The notes under the pieces were generated by a model, which saw only the letters and a program-made list of their open reading frames with translations, was not told where the DNA came from and did not search any database. 64,000 nt of DNA from an uncultured Bacteroidales bacterium (lineage in GTDB: Bacteria > Bacteroidota > Bacteroidia > Bacteroidales > F082): contig CAMZJA010000001.1 in NCBI GenBank assembly GCA_947307415.1, forward strand, positions 62,001 through 126,000. The letters are read 5' to 3'. Of this stretch, positions 38,124 to 47,979 are shown in pieces. Position 1 is the stretch's first letter. Every line of letters starts with the position of its first letter. The position numbers and the translations under genes were made by a program.

Positions 38124-38669
38124 ATGAAAGTAGCAAACAACACAGTGGTAACGTTGACTTACACGTTACACAACGACACAAAAGACGGCGCGGTCATCGA
38201 CCAAGCCACCAAAGAACATCCTCTGGAAGGTATCTTCGGACACGGAATGTTTCTGCCACGTTTTGAAGAGAGCTTACAAGGTCTCGAGCCGGGCGACACA
38301 TTCGGTTTCCACCTCACTCCTGCCGAAGGCTACGGCGAGCGCAACGAGGAGATGGTCTACACCGTTAAGAAAGACATGTTCCTCGATGAGAACGGCAAAC
38401 TCAGCGAGCATTGCAAAGAAGGCAACACCCTTCAGTTTAACGTCGGCGACGGTAACATCGTTCCGGGAAAAATCAAGAAAGTGAGCGTCGAGCTTGTTGA
38501 AATCGATTTCAACCATGAGTTGGCAGGCGTGCCGCTCTATTTCGAAGGCGAGATTCTCAACGTGCGCGAGCTTAAAGAAGGAGACTTCGGTGGCGGATGC
38601 GGTGGTCATTGCCACAGCTCTGAAGGTGGCTGCGACAGCTGCAATAGCGGCTGCGAAGGCTGCAAATAA
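38124..38669 (+). CDS. slyD: FKBP-type peptidyl-prolyl isomerase, SlyD type
   Basis: A 181-residue cytosolic folding helper. The FKBP part (VTLTYTLHNDTKDGAVIDQA, GMFLPRFEESLQGLEPGD) is split by the insert-in-flap (IF) domain (about residues 70-125), the SlyD hallmark. The C-terminal tail is rich in Gly, Cys and His (GGGCGGHCHSSEGGCDSC...), the nickel-binding tail of SlyD used in metal delivery. The gene lies 61 bases after the VWA-like gene and meets glgB head-on three bases after its stop. Confidence 0.92.
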   Translation: MKVANNTVVTLTYTLHNDTKDGAVIDQATKEHPLEGIFGHGMFLPRFEESLQGLEPGDTFGFHLTPAEGYGERNEEMVYTVKKDMFLDENGKLSEHCKEGNTLQFNVGDGNIVPGKIKKVSVELVEIDFNHELAGVPLYFEGEILNVRELKEGDFGGGCGGHCHSSEGGCDSCNSGCEGCK

Positions 38670-38672
38670 GCC

Positions 38673-40670
38673 TTATAAAACGACTTTATAAACGGCGGCT
38701 GTCCTCGCTACGTTGTAAATCTTCATAGTGACCTCACCGCCGTTTTTCTCTGATGGGAAAACAACGTTTTTATCAATGTTTTCGAAGCCTCCGAAGCATT
38801 GGTCATCGCTGCTGAAGATGATTTTATAATCGCCGGTGCTTTTCACCTTTATCTTATAATCAGGCAGCGATTTCTGACCCCAGTTAAATACAAAAATCAG
38901 GTTATTTCTTTCAAAAACGATGGTTTTGTTGTCCTCGTCAGCCTGCAGAAGCCATGCCGGTTCCGACTGCATCACCTTTGTTTTCTTCACAAAATCGAGC
39001 ATTGCTTTGTCGAAATCGCCCAACCAATGGTATTTCAGATAGTCGGCATCGGCCAATGACCACTGGCGTTTAGCGTATTTGTAGCTCCAGCCGTTGTCAT
39101 ATCTAGGGAAATCTATCCATTCGGGATGCCCAAACTCGTTGCCCATGAAGTTGAGCCAGCCGTCGCCACCCAGACAGATGGTGAAAAACCGTATCATCTT
39201 ATGCAAAGCTATGCCTCTGTCGATGATCAGATTTTGCTGGTTTTTAGCCATCGAAGTGTACATCTCCTTGTCCATGAGTCTGAACGCCAACGTCTTATCA
39301 CCCACCAGCGCCTGATCGTGCGACTCGGCGTAGGCTATGGTTTTCACGTCGTAGAGACGGTTCGTCATGGTGAAAAAGAATTCATGCATGTTCCACTGCT
39401 CGTCTGATTGGTCTTTCAAAACCTTTATCCAGAAATCAGGCAAGCCCATGCCGAGGCGGTAGTCGAAGCCGATGCCTCCATCGTCGATTTTTGCACAGAT
39501 TCCTGGCATCCCGCTCACGTCTTCAGCTATCGTAACATTTTGATTATCAATATCATGAATAAGCTTATTGGCAAGCTGCAGATATGTCACCGCATCATTG
39601 TCGACATTATCGCCGAAATATTTCCAAGGATCATCAAAAGTCTCGCCAATGCCATGATTTTTATACAACATTGAGGTCACGCCATCGAAACGGAAGCCGT
39701 CGAAATGATATTCGTCGAGCCAGTATCTCACATTGGAAAGTAAAAGCTGCAAGGTCTCAATCTTCCCATAGTTGAAAAGCTTAGAGTCCCATTGTGGATG
39801 CTCGCCTTCTTTTCCTGGCTTAAGATATTGATACTCAGTACCATCGAAAAGATTTAAGCCTTCGCGGACGTTCTTCACAGTATGCGAGTGCACCAAGTCC
39901 ATGATTACGAGCAGACCCATGCCGTGAGCGGTGTCGACGAGCTTTTTCAGCTCTTCCGGAGTACCGAAACGCGAGCTGGCAGCGAAGAAATTCGACACAT
40001 GATAACCAAACGAGCCATAATAAGGATGTTCGGCAATAGCCATAAGCTGCACTGCGTTGTAACCGTCGGCTTTTATTCGTGGTAACACATTGGAAATGAA
40101 TTCGTTATAATTTCCAACCTCTTCTTTTTCCTGCGCCATGCCCACATGCGATTCATAAATCAACAGAGGCTCGCCATTCAGCGCAGGTGTCTGATTTTCA
40201 AAGATATACTGCTGCTCAGGATTCCAAAACTGAGCCGAGAAGTCTTTAGTATTTTCGTCCTGAACGACTCTATTAATATATATAGGTATGCGTTCCTGCT
40301 CGCCAATGCTCGACTGCACAATTATTTTGAGCAGACTGCCATGCACGAGCTTGTTTTTATATTCCGAATCCGGAAAGAAAATCTCCCACACGCCATTCCC
40401 CACATTTTCAAGAGGGTTGTCATAGCGTTTCCATCCGTTAAAGTCGCCAAAAATCGAGATGTAATGTGCACAAGGAGCCCATTCACGATACCACCAGCCT
40501 CGGCGATGATGGTCGTAGTGAAAACCGAAGAAATGGTGCGCCGAGGCAAACGTTGACAAACTGCCAAATTGATTTTCAATAGCTTTCAATCTGTTTTGAT
40601 AACGTTCGTAACGTTTTTGCACCTCATCCGCCACCGGGGATAACCAACTGTCATTGTCAACGATTTTCAT
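38673..40670 (-). CDS. glgB: 1,4-alpha-glucan branching enzyme (GH13)
   Basis: A 665-residue enzyme that makes alpha-1,6 branches in glycogen. An N-terminal CBM48 domain (AHHFFGFHYDHHRRGWWYREWAP ... DFNGW) precedes the GH13 barrel with nucleophile D329 in DGFRFDGVTSM, acid E383 in TIAEDVSGMP and YAESHDQALVGDKT. The C-terminal sheet ends at the stop shared with a small inverted repeat. The sequence is of the shorter, eukaryote-like subtype common in Bacteroidota. The next gene upstream on the same strand is an alpha-amylase, which suggests a glycogen-turnover locus. Confidence 0.93.
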   Translation of the reverse strand: MKIVDNDSWLSPVADEVQKRYERYQNRLKAIENQFGSLSTFASAHHFFGFHYDHHRRGWWYREWAPCAHYISIFGDFNGWKRYDNPLENVGNGVWEIFFPDSEYKNKLVHGSLLKIIVQSSIGEQERIPIYINRVVQDENTKDFSAQFWNPEQQYIFENQTPALNGEPLLIYESHVGMAQEKEEVGNYNEFISNVLPRIKADGYNAVQLMAIAEHPYYGSFGYHVSNFFAASSRFGTPEELKKLVDTAHGMGLLVIMDLVHSHTVKNVREGLNLFDGTEYQYLKPGKEGEHPQWDSKLFNYGKIETLQLLLSNVRYWLDEYHFDGFRFDGVTSMLYKNHGIGETFDDPWKYFGDNVDNDAVTYLQLANKLIHDIDNQNVTIAEDVSGMPGICAKIDDGGIGFDYRLGMGLPDFWIKVLKDQSDEQWNMHEFFFTMTNRLYDVKTIAYAESHDQALVGDKTLAFRLMDKEMYTSMAKNQQNLIIDRGIALHKMIRFFTICLGGDGWLNFMGNEFGHPEWIDFPRYDNGWSYKYAKRQWSLADADYLKYHWLGDFDKAMLDFVKKTKVMQSEPAWLLQADEDNKTIVFERNNLIFVFNWGQKSLPDYKIKVKSTGDYKIIFSSDDQCFGGFENIDKNVVFPSEKNGGEVTMKIYNVARTAAVYKVVL

Positions 40671-40687
40671 TGTATTTATTTTTTTTT

Positions 40688-40776
40688 GAGATTTCTCGAC
40701 TACGCTCCGCTTCGCTCGAAATGACGTAAGGGTGTAGACGTCATTTCGACCGACCGTAGGGAGCGGAGAAATCTCC
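40688..40776. repeat. palindromic interspersed repeat between glgB and amylase
   Basis: GAGATTTCTCG...CGAAATGACG, a short centre, then CGTCATTTCG...GAGAAATCTCC: two copies of the GTCATTTCGA unit in inverted order. The right half is translated as the last residues of the amylase. Confidence 0.85.
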
Positions 40777-42150
40777 TAATTCAATTATCTTAACATCTCC
40801 TGGTTTTAAAACCAAGTCATATTTCGATTCGCAACCACCAATTAACTGTCGTGCGTCATCAGGTATCGCAACCGTCACATTACGGCCTTCATTCAGGTTG
40901 AAATTGATGACAATCAACAATTTATCGTCACCATAATAACGCAAAAACGCATAAATATATTGCGGATCGAAATTGTTATACCAAGGATTCGCCCACATCA
41001 GGTCGTAAAACGCACCACGCATGATGGCAGGATGGGATTCACGAAAATGCATTATTTTTTTATAAAAATCAAAAATTTGTAAATTTTTGATTTTTAAATA
41101 ATTATAATCAAAAATCGACGTCTTGCCATTATCCGAATCCGCGGCGTCCTCACCATATTCCTGACCGTTGTAAATCATGAACGGGCCACGGTTCAGCAAG
41201 GCCGACAACGCCACAAACGGGAAAGCGTTTTCGGGTTTCTGCATGAAAAACCGCGACGCCAACCTGACCTCGTCATGATTTTCCATAAACCGTAACATAT
41301 TGTCATCCAATCCGTTAAGGTTTTTCCACACATCTGAAATAGTGTCAGCGCGCTGCCCATAACGATAGATGTTCTCCAAAGTGTTGTACAACCCAACCTT
41401 ATCGTAAAGATAATCGAAACCTGCCTCAATGAAACTCTGATACAACTGTGGTTGGTAAATCTCAGCTATCATAGTGATATTGAAGGCCTTACGAAGCTCA
41501 GCAATAGCCCAGCGCCAGAAATCCACAGGCACCATCTCGGCCATATCACAACGGAATCCGTCGATGCCCTTCCCACACCAAAACTGCATGATTTTCAGCA
41601 TCTTATGCCATGTATCACGGTTGGTGTAGTTAAGTTTCACGGTGTCGTACCAGTCGTTTAACGACGGCGTTGGCGAAAACACATCATTGCCTGTCGCTTT
41701 TGCCGGAAACTCATAGTAATCGCTGGAATTCTCAGTAGGTGCAACGAATTTTTGATTCGGCAGGACATAAAAATTCTCATCAGTGAAATCGCCTTTGTAT
41801 TCTCGTGCCAAATGATTCGGAACAAAATCTATTATCACCTTAAGTCCATGAGAATGAATACGTTCGACGGTTTTCCCAAACTCTTCCATCCTATTCGCCT
41901 CATTGTCGGCCAAATCAGGGTCAATGTCATAATAGTCGACGATGGCGTAAGGTGAGCCTGCTTCTCCCTTGGTCACAACAGGATTGGTGTCGCGCCATCC
42001 CGAGTGACGTATCACTCCCGTAAGCCAAATATGACTGACACTCAACGATTTAATTCTATCAATTTCATCATCGGTAATATCAGAAAAGATACCGCAACGC
42101 TTTGTTGGCGTCGCGCCGTAGACTCTTGGGAAAAGCTGATATATTATCAT
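40741..42150 (-). CDS. alpha-amylase family protein (GH13), cytoplasmic
   Basis: A 469-residue glycoside hydrolase without a signal peptide. GH13 motifs: IDFVPNHLAREY, nucleophile D202 in GIDGFRCDMAEMV, acid E230 in MIAEIYQPQLY and MENHDEVRLASRF. It probably degrades intracellular alpha-glucans and works with glgB. The ATG overlaps the stop of the peptidase gene upstream (ATGA). Its last dozen residues (ELGDFSAPYGRSK) are encoded by the palindromic repeat at 40688-40776, so the natural C-terminus has been replaced or extended; the catalytic barrel is intact. Confidence 0.88.
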   Translation of the reverse strand: MIIYQLFPRVYGATPTKRCGIFSDITDDEIDRIKSLSVSHIWLTGVIRHSGWRDTNPVVTKGEAGSPYAIVDYYDIDPDLADNEANRMEEFGKTVERIHSHGLKVIIDFVPNHLAREYKGDFTDENFYVLPNQKFVAPTENSSDYYEFPAKATGNDVFSPTPSLNDWYDTVKLNYTNRDTWHKMLKIMQFWCGKGIDGFRCDMAEMVPVDFWRWAIAELRKAFNITMIAEIYQPQLYQSFIEAGFDYLYDKVGLYNTLENIYRYGQRADTISDVWKNLNGLDDNMLRFMENHDEVRLASRFFMQKPENAFPFVALSALLNRGPFMIYNGQEYGEDAADSDNGKTSIFDYNYLKIKNLQIFDFYKKIMHFRESHPAIMRGAFYDLMWANPWYNNFDPQYIYAFLRYYGDDKLLIVINFNLNEGRNVTVAIPDDARQLIGGCESKYDLVLKPGDVKIIELGDFSAPYGRSK

Positions 42151-44231
42151 TTTTCAATCAAATCAAGCATAAAAGCATACTCCAACGCAATCTCATGGAA
42201 CGGCTCGAAACGTCCCGATGCTCCGCCATGACCGTAATCCATGCTAGTTTTCAGGTACAACGAGTTGTCGTCGGTCTTGAGTTCACGCAGTTTAGCCACC
42301 CACTTCGCCGATTCCCAATACTGCACCTGACTGTCGTGAAAGCCTGTCGAGACAAGCATTGCTGGATAATCTTTCGCTTCCACGTTGTCGTATGGCGAGT
42401 ACGAGAGGATATAGTCGTAATACTCTTTCTCGTTAGGGTTGCCCCACTCGTCGTATTCGCCCGTCGTGAGCGGGATGCTCTCATCGAGCATGGTCGTCAC
42501 CACATCCACAAACGGCACATTGGCAACGATTCCCTTAAACAGCTGAGGCGCCATGTTGGCAACCGCACCAACGAGCAGTCCGCCGGCGCTCCCACCCATC
42601 GCAAACATCTTATTACTATTCGTAAATCCTTGATTTATAAGATATTTGCCACAAGCGATAAAATCCGTAAACGTGTTCTTTTTTTTCAAAAGTTTGCCGT
42701 CTTCATACCACCAACGTCCCATCTCCTCGCCTCCGCGGACGTGTGTTATAGCCCAAACGAAGCCTCTGTCGAGCAGACTGAGACGTGCCGTTGAGAAATA
42801 GGCGTCCATACTGTTGCCATATGAGCCATAGCCGTACAAAACCAACGGGTTATCGCCGTTTTTCACCAGTCCTTTTTTATAAACCAACGAGATAGGCACC
42901 AAAACGCCGTCATTGGCAGGAGCGTAAAGTCGTTCCGTAACATAATCCGAAGGCTCATAGCCGCCCACTATCTCCTGACGTTTCAGCAACTCGGCCGTTT
43001 TGTTTCGCATATCATATTGATACACAGAGGCCGGCGTCGTCATCGAGGTGTAGATATATCTCAAATATTGAGTCTTAAACTCAGGATTCGCCGATGTTTC
43101 AACAGTATAAGCCGGCTCCCCAAAGTTGATGTAATAATCGTTTTTGCCGTCCCAAGAGATAACTCTCAGATTTACAAGTCCTTTTGAGCGTTCTTCCAAG
43201 ACGAAAAACTCTGCAAACAGGTCAAAATCCTCAATCAAGACATCCTCGCGATGTGCTATCACCTCTTCCCAGTGCTCTTTTCCAGTAGCGTTTAAAGGAG
43301 TGCGCATAAGCTTGTAGTTCTTCGCGCCGTCGGCATTTGTCAGGATATAGAAATAATCGCCGTAATGCCCAACTCCGTAAAGCAGGTCGTGCTGACGTTT
43401 CTGCACAATCTTAAACTCGTCTTTCGGGTTATCCGCATCAATATAACGAATCTCCGATGTCAAGGTGCTTTCAAGGATTATTAAGATGTATCTTTCTGAT
43501 TTTGTTTTACTTACGAAAGCATAAAACGTGGCGTCGTCTTCATAATAGACCTCCACGTCGTCTTTAGGGTCGGTGCCGAGCTCATGGCGCATAATCTTGC
43601 ATGAACGCAGCGACTCGTCTTTCACAGAATAAAAAATCGTCTTGTTGTCGTTGGCCCAAACCATGTTTCCCGAAGTGTTCTCTATGACTTCCGAAAACAT
43701 CTTACCTGTCGCGATTTCTTTGAAGAAAATCTGATACTGGCGACGGCTCACAGTATCTATGCTATAGGCTATCAATGAGTTATCCGGGCTGATGCTATAG
43801 CCGCCCACGTCGAAGTAATTATAGCCTTTCGACATTTCGTAACCGTCAAGAAGAACCTGTTCTGTTGCTGGAGATTCCTCGGCTACGCTCGGGATGACGT
43901 CTTTTTTATCAATCTCCTCCGATAATGCAGGCTTCCTGCAATAAAGAGGATATTCCATTCCTTCTTCATATCGCGAATAATACCAGTATCCTTTGTGTTT
44001 GACAGGTACCGACATATCGTCTTGCTTTATCCTGCCGATAATCTCGTTAAACAACTGATTCTGAAGCGGCTCAGTATGCTTCATCTGCTCCTCCATGTAT
44101 GCGTTTTCCGCCTTCAGATACTCGACAACCTCCGGATTTTCGCGTTCGTTAAGCCAATAATAGTTATCCACACGAGTGTGACCGTGAATTGTCATCTCGT
44201 GTGGTATCTTTTTCAAAGAAGGTTTTGTCAT
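42147..44231 (-). CDS. ptrB: prolyl oligopeptidase family protease (oligopeptidase B-like)
   Basis: A 694-residue S9A serine peptidase that cleaves short peptides after basic residues. A beta-propeller domain (about 75-400) precedes the alpha/beta hydrolase domain with S548 in GGSAGG, D633 in GFHDSQV and H668 in YGHGGASG. There is no signal peptide. A 29-base interspersed repeat (43871-43899) is translated in frame as VIPSVAEES near residues 111-121, in a loop at the start of the propeller. It starts two bases after the TonB-dependent receptor gene, so receptor, peptidase and amylase form one operon. Confidence 0.9.
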   Translation of the reverse strand: MTKPSLKKIPHEMTIHGHTRVDNYYWLNERENPEVVEYLKAENAYMEEQMKHTEPLQNQLFNEIIGRIKQDDMSVPVKHKGYWYYSRYEEGMEYPLYCRKPALSEEIDKKDVIPSVAEESPATEQVLLDGYEMSKGYNYFDVGGYSISPDNSLIAYSIDTVSRRQYQIFFKEIATGKMFSEVIENTSGNMVWANDNKTIFYSVKDESLRSCKIMRHELGTDPKDDVEVYYEDDATFYAFVSKTKSERYILIILESTLTSEIRYIDADNPKDEFKIVQKRQHDLLYGVGHYGDYFYILTNADGAKNYKLMRTPLNATGKEHWEEVIAHREDVLIEDFDLFAEFFVLEERSKGLVNLRVISWDGKNDYYINFGEPAYTVETSANPEFKTQYLRYIYTSMTTPASVYQYDMRNKTAELLKRQEIVGGYEPSDYVTERLYAPANDGVLVPISLVYKKGLVKNGDNPLVLYGYGSYGNSMDAYFSTARLSLLDRGFVWAITHVRGGEEMGRWWYEDGKLLKKKNTFTDFIACGKYLINQGFTNSNKMFAMGGSAGGLLVGAVANMAPQLFKGIVANVPFVDVVTTMLDESIPLTTGEYDEWGNPNEKEYYDYILSYSPYDNVEAKDYPAMLVSTGFHDSQVQYWESAKWVAKLRELKTDDNSLYLKTSMDYGHGGASGRFEPFHEIALEYAFMLDLIEK
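43871..43899. repeat. interspersed repeat unit inside oligopeptidase gene
   Basis: GAGATTCCTCGG...GGGATGACG, a half unit of the GTCATTTCGA family (variant with GATTCCTC/GATGACG). No inverted partner nearby. Confidence 0.75.
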
Positions 44232-44233
44232 AT

Positions 44234-46597
44234 TTAGAATGTTAAGGTCAAGCCCAAGCTCGGCATCAGTGGCAATTGATAGATGCTTTCGCTTGTCAGG
44301 ATATCAACATAAAAGATATTGTTTCTGTTGTAAACGTTTGTGACACTTAAATCCACCTCGAGATTCACGTGTTCGCTAAAGTAGAATCTACGCTTAACAT
44401 CAAGGTCAAGTCTATGATACACAGGCAGTTGGCCGTTATTCATCTGGTCTTCATAAATCACGCCGATCTCGCCGTTTTCGCCGACAATCGCCGCACCCAT
44501 ATTATCAAACTGATATTGTTCGTAGAAGCCGCTCACTCTGGTGAACGGGAAGCCTGTACCCATGTTCCAACGTCCGCTGAACTCCCATTGTTTGCGAGAG
44601 CCGCCGGTATATGTGACAATCACGTTGACGTTGTGACGACGGTCGTAGTGAGTGCGGTAGTTGACAAGTTCGCCATTGGCATTTTCATAGTTTTTATTGA
44701 CATAAGCCAACGAATATGCCGCCCAGAAATACCATCTCATGAACTCATATTTCAAAGAAACGTCGACACCGTAAGCCTTACCGTTTTCAAGCATAAAGTC
44801 TCTCCATTCTGTTTCAGAGACGCCTTCCGGATGGTTCGACTCAGAATAAACCTGGTTGCGGTTCAGATTGGTGAGCTGCTTGAAGTCCTTATAATAACCT
44901 TCCACGTTAAGTGTCACATTAGCAAACACATCGAATTCGGTTCCCACGATATAATGGTTGGCTTTCTGAAGCTTTGTCTTCACTTCCTTGCCATTGAATT
45001 TCTTTTGGATGTTATCCTGTCCGGAGAGGAATCCGTAGAACAGGTTCACCACGTCGCGATCGCTGTTGGCAGCGATGAGGTTCTGTGAATACATACCTGC
45101 CGCCGCCTTGATTCTGAACCAGTCGGTGACGTTGTATTTCATAGCGAGACGAGGCTCTGGCGAGATCTCAGCCAACGAAGCGTACCATTGCACACGAAGG
45201 CTAGGCTCGATGATGAGTTTCTCGAGTTGCCATTTGTATTTCAGGAAGGCGCCGAGCTCGGTGGTGTTTTCTGTCTGGTTAAGCCTGATGCCGTTAGGTT
45301 TCGAGTAATCGAACACAGTCTTGAATCCCAGCAATTCCACGCCATATTTCAAGGTATTCTTTCCAAGGAAATATGAGAATGTGAATCCTGCGTTGAAGCC
45401 ATCGATAGAACTCGTTCTAGGAGTATTGCTTCCGTCTTCGATCGATGCCTGATATTTCGAATAAGCGATATTACCTTCGATGAGAACCGGTGATTTTCCC
45501 GGGATAAGCACGAAGTTGGTTCCGCCGCCGTACGAATCCCATTTATAATCGAGGCTGCTTGTACGACCTTTTGGCTGATATTTATTCACCTGGTCGTTGA
45601 AGCTGAATCCGAAGAAGTTGACCTTGCTGCCGTTAGGCGCGTTCAACGATATTTTTCCGTACACATCCTGGAAATTATAAGGAAGAATCTCACCATTCAA
45701 AACCTTGTCGTAAACCGATTTACTCGTCTGCTCGAGATATGAGTTTTTCGCCGAGATGATGAACGACGCCGACATCTCGTCATCTTTCTTCGCCTTCTTG
45801 AGAGGGCCTTCAAGCATCACCTTCGCTCCGAATGTCGAGCCGCCGATCTTTCCTGAGATGCGTTTCTTGTTACCGTCGCGGGTGGTGATATCCATTATTG
45901 ACGAGACTCTTCCGCCGTATTCAGCACCGAAGCCTCCTGTGTAAACCTCAGCGTTTCTGATGATATCGGTGTCGAAGACAGAGAAAAGTCCGATGCTGTG
46001 GAATGGGTTATAAACGATCATACCATCGAGTATAACCTTGTTTTGAATCGGGGAGCCGCCTCGGATGTAAAGCTGTCCGCCCTGGTCGCCGGTAAACACA
46101 ACACCCGGGATAACCTGCAAATACTGGGCAAGGTCGGCCTGACCGCCCACCGAAGGGATCTTGGTGATAGTCTTAGGAGTGATATTCACCACAGAGGTCT
46201 TGGTTTCTGTTCTGGCCTCTATCTTATCTGCCGTGATGTTAACAGCCTCGAGCTTAATGGCACCTTCATCGAGATGGAATTTTCTGTTTATAATGACATT
46301 GCCTTTCAATGAAACAGGCTCAGCGATGGTATCGTAGCCCATCATCGTGACTAAAAGAGTATAGTTGCCGTCGGGGATTCGTGTGATGCTGAAATAGCCG
46401 TTGATGTCGGTGGTTGATCCGAGTGTAGTGCCTTTGAGATACACGTTGGCGAACATTATCGGCTCGCCGTTCGACTTCTCATACACGAAACCTTTAACGG
46501 AGTTATCGCCCTGCGCAAAAGACAAAACGCTGATCATCATCATGACAACCAGCATGAAAATATGCTTTGTTTTAGTCGTAACAATATTCATTATCAA
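44234..46597 (-). CDS. TonB-dependent receptor
   Basis: A 787-residue outer-membrane transporter. Signal peptide ends near SFAQ (residue 29); the start may be the ATG at 46591. A carboxypeptidase-regulatory-like domain (VKGFVYEKSNGEPIMFANVYLKG, 33-115) is followed by the plug (DLAQYLQVIPGVVFTGDQGGQLYIRGG, about 150-250) and a 22-strand barrel ending with SLGLTLTF. The first gene of an operon with ptrB and amylase. The plug lacks a SusC-type signature and no SusD follows, so it is not a classical polysaccharide-utilisation pair; the ligand is unknown. Confidence 0.9.
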   Translation of the reverse strand: MIMNIVTTKTKHIFMLVVMMMISVLSFAQGDNSVKGFVYEKSNGEPIMFANVYLKGTTLGSTTDINGYFSITRIPDGNYTLLVTMMGYDTIAEPVSLKGNVIINRKFHLDEGAIKLEAVNITADKIEARTETKTSVVNITPKTITKIPSVGGQADLAQYLQVIPGVVFTGDQGGQLYIRGGSPIQNKVILDGMIVYNPFHSIGLFSVFDTDIIRNAEVYTGGFGAEYGGRVSSIMDITTRDGNKKRISGKIGGSTFGAKVMLEGPLKKAKKDDEMSASFIISAKNSYLEQTSKSVYDKVLNGEILPYNFQDVYGKISLNAPNGSKVNFFGFSFNDQVNKYQPKGRTSSLDYKWDSYGGGTNFVLIPGKSPVLIEGNIAYSKYQASIEDGSNTPRTSSIDGFNAGFTFSYFLGKNTLKYGVELLGFKTVFDYSKPNGIRLNQTENTTELGAFLKYKWQLEKLIIEPSLRVQWYASLAEISPEPRLAMKYNVTDWFRIKAAAGMYSQNLIAANSDRDVVNLFYGFLSGQDNIQKKFNGKEVKTKLQKANHYIVGTEFDVFANVTLNVEGYYKDFKQLTNLNRNQVYSESNHPEGVSETEWRDFMLENGKAYGVDVSLKYEFMRWYFWAAYSLAYVNKNYENANGELVNYRTHYDRRHNVNVIVTYTGGSRKQWEFSGRWNMGTGFPFTRVSGFYEQYQFDNMGAAIVGENGEIGVIYEDQMNNGQLPVYHRLDLDVKRRFYFSEHVNLEVDLSVTNVYNRNNIFYVDILTSESIYQLPLMPSLGLTLTF

Positions 46598-46629
46598 TCA
46601 GTTTTAAATAGATTTTTATAAAAAACGTG

Positions 46630-46637
46630 CAAAGATA
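46630..46637 (-). promoter_or_regulatory. -7 box of TonB receptor operon
   Basis: TATCTTTG on the minus strand, 33 bases upstream of the start at 46597. No TTG at the usual spacing. Confidence 0.45.
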
Positions 46638-46676
46638 ATGATTTTTTTGTTACGACTGAAACATTTTTTAAACAAA

Positions 46677-47585
46677 TTAAGCTTCTTTTGCCTGTTTAAT
46701 CAAATCAAGCTCTTTGTCGGAGAAATGATTTGGCAGCACCAGTTGCACTTTCAGCAGCAACGCTCCAGATCCTTCCTTGCCGTAATGAGGCATTCCGAGG
46801 CCTTTCAAACGCAGCATGCTGTTGTTTTGCGTCTGCGGTTTTATAGGCACGTTGACGTTGCCTTTCATGGTGTCGATCTCCACTTTTCCGCCAAGGATAG
46901 CGGTGTAGACATCGATATTGACGGTTCTGATCAGGTCATCGCCATCACGTTGATACACAGGGTCTTGCGCTATGTTTATCTTCATCAGAAGGTCGCCGTT
47001 CTCGCCACCGTTCATGCCTTGTCCGCCCTTGCCCTTCACTCGCAGCGTCTGTCCGTCTTTCACACCCGGCTTGATGTTTATTTTTATGGTTTCGTTGCCG
47101 ATATTTATCATCCTCTGCGAGCCGAAATATGCCTCGCGCAGCGTCAGGTTGATGGATGCGTTGAGGTCTTGACCGCGCATGGTTCTTGTGCGCGAACGAC
47201 GTCCGCCAGCGCCGAAGTTGATGTTTCCGAAGTCAAAGCCGCCACCCTGACCGCCGAAGAACATGTCGAAGAAATCGGAGAAACCGCTGTTGCCGAAGCC
47301 CTCAAAGCCTTGACCGCCAAAGCCTTGGAATCCTTGGCCACCGTAGCCCATATTTTCGTACTGTTTCCAGTTGGCGCCGAGTTCATCGTATTTCTTTCGC
47401 GACTCCTCGTTGCCAAGCACCTGATAAGCTTCCGAAATCTCCTTAAACTTCTCCTCAGCCGCCTTGTCGCCAGGGTTTTTGTCGGGATGATACTTCACAG
47501 CGAGTTTTCGGTAAGCTTTTTTGATTTCGTCCTGTTTTGCAGAACGTTCAACACCTAAAACTTTATAATAATCTTTATATTCCAT
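46677..47585 (-). CDS. cbpA: DnaJ-class co-chaperone, CbpA type
   Basis: A 302-residue J-domain protein that stimulates DnaK. The J domain (1-70) has the HPD motif at residues 33-35 ([10 protein letters not shown]). A Gly/Phe-rich linker (about 77-130, [17 protein letters not shown]) is followed directly by the two substrate-binding C-terminal domains; the zinc finger of full DnaJ is missing, which defines the CbpA subtype. An unusually strong ribosome site, AAGGAGGT, lies about eight bases before the ATG. No cbpM-like modulator gene is adjacent. Confidence 0.92.
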   Translation of the reverse strand: MEYKDYYKVLGVERSAKQDEIKKAYRKLAVKYHPDKNPGDKAAEEKFKEISEAYQVLGNEESRKKYDELGANWKQYENMGYGGQGFQGFGGQGFEGFGNSGFSDFFDMFFGGQGGGFDFGNINFGAGGRRSRTRTMRGQDLNASINLTLREAYFGSQRMINIGNETIKINIKPGVKDGQTLRVKGKGGQGMNGGENGDLLMKINIAQDPVYQRDGDDLIRTVNIDVYTAILGGKVEIDTMKGNVNVPIKPQTQNNSMLRLKGLGMPHYGKEGSGALLLKVQLVLPNHFSDKELDLIKQAKEA

Positions 47586-47613
47586 ATTTTTTACCTCCTT
47601 TTAAATATCAAAT

Positions 47614-47638
47614 GAGACGCGAAAAAAAATCGCGTCTC
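47614..47638. repeat. GAGACGCG palindrome
   Basis: GAGACGCG and CGCGTCTC around A9-type centre, ending in CGTCTCTAC like the palindromes at 6282 and 37004. Located between cbpA and the LiaI-like gene; it may act as a terminator but lacks a T-run after the stem. Confidence 0.6.
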
Positions 47639-47664
47639 TACAGAATGTCATATATTGTTTTTTG

Positions 47665-47979
47665 TTAATCGTCGTCGTCGGAGAAACGCGTGATGATTTC
47701 TGTTTTGTGGTACACTTTCTCTGTGTCGTCGTTCAGCCTGTTCTGATATATCACAAAGCCGAACACCAGCAGCAGCAGTGAAACCGCAGTCTTAATCCAT
47801 CTGTTTATCGGCATGACGCACACACCAATGATTATCAGCAGTAATGGCCACAATTGTCCCATTATATGCCAATCGATTTCATAGTCGAAAAATGTCACCA
47901 TAAGTGCGAAGACACCTATGAGTATCAATGTAATGCCTCTGCCGAAGCCATCGCTTTTATTGTTTTCGTTATTGCTCAT
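47665..47979 (-). CDS. LiaI/LiaF-like small membrane protein
   Basis: A 104-residue protein with three hydrophobic helices (about 14-31, 40-57, 61-80), the GxxLILIGVFAL and LWPLLLIIIGV pattern of LiaI/LiaF-like membrane regions, and an acidic C-terminal tail (RFSDDDD). These proteins are associated with cell-envelope stress responses. It overlaps the PspC-like gene by 11 bases, so the two form an operon and probably interact in the membrane. Confidence 0.75.
   Translation of the reverse strand: MSNNENNKSDGFGRGITLILIGVFALMVTFFDYEIDWHIMGQLWPLLLIIIGVCVMPINRWIKTAVSLLLLVFGFVIYQNRLNDDTEKVYHKTEIITRFSDDDD

Noticed and set aside
46638-47558. 306-residue plus-strand open frame
   Set aside because: Mirror of the CbpA-type gene, which has the J domain and a strong ribosome site.
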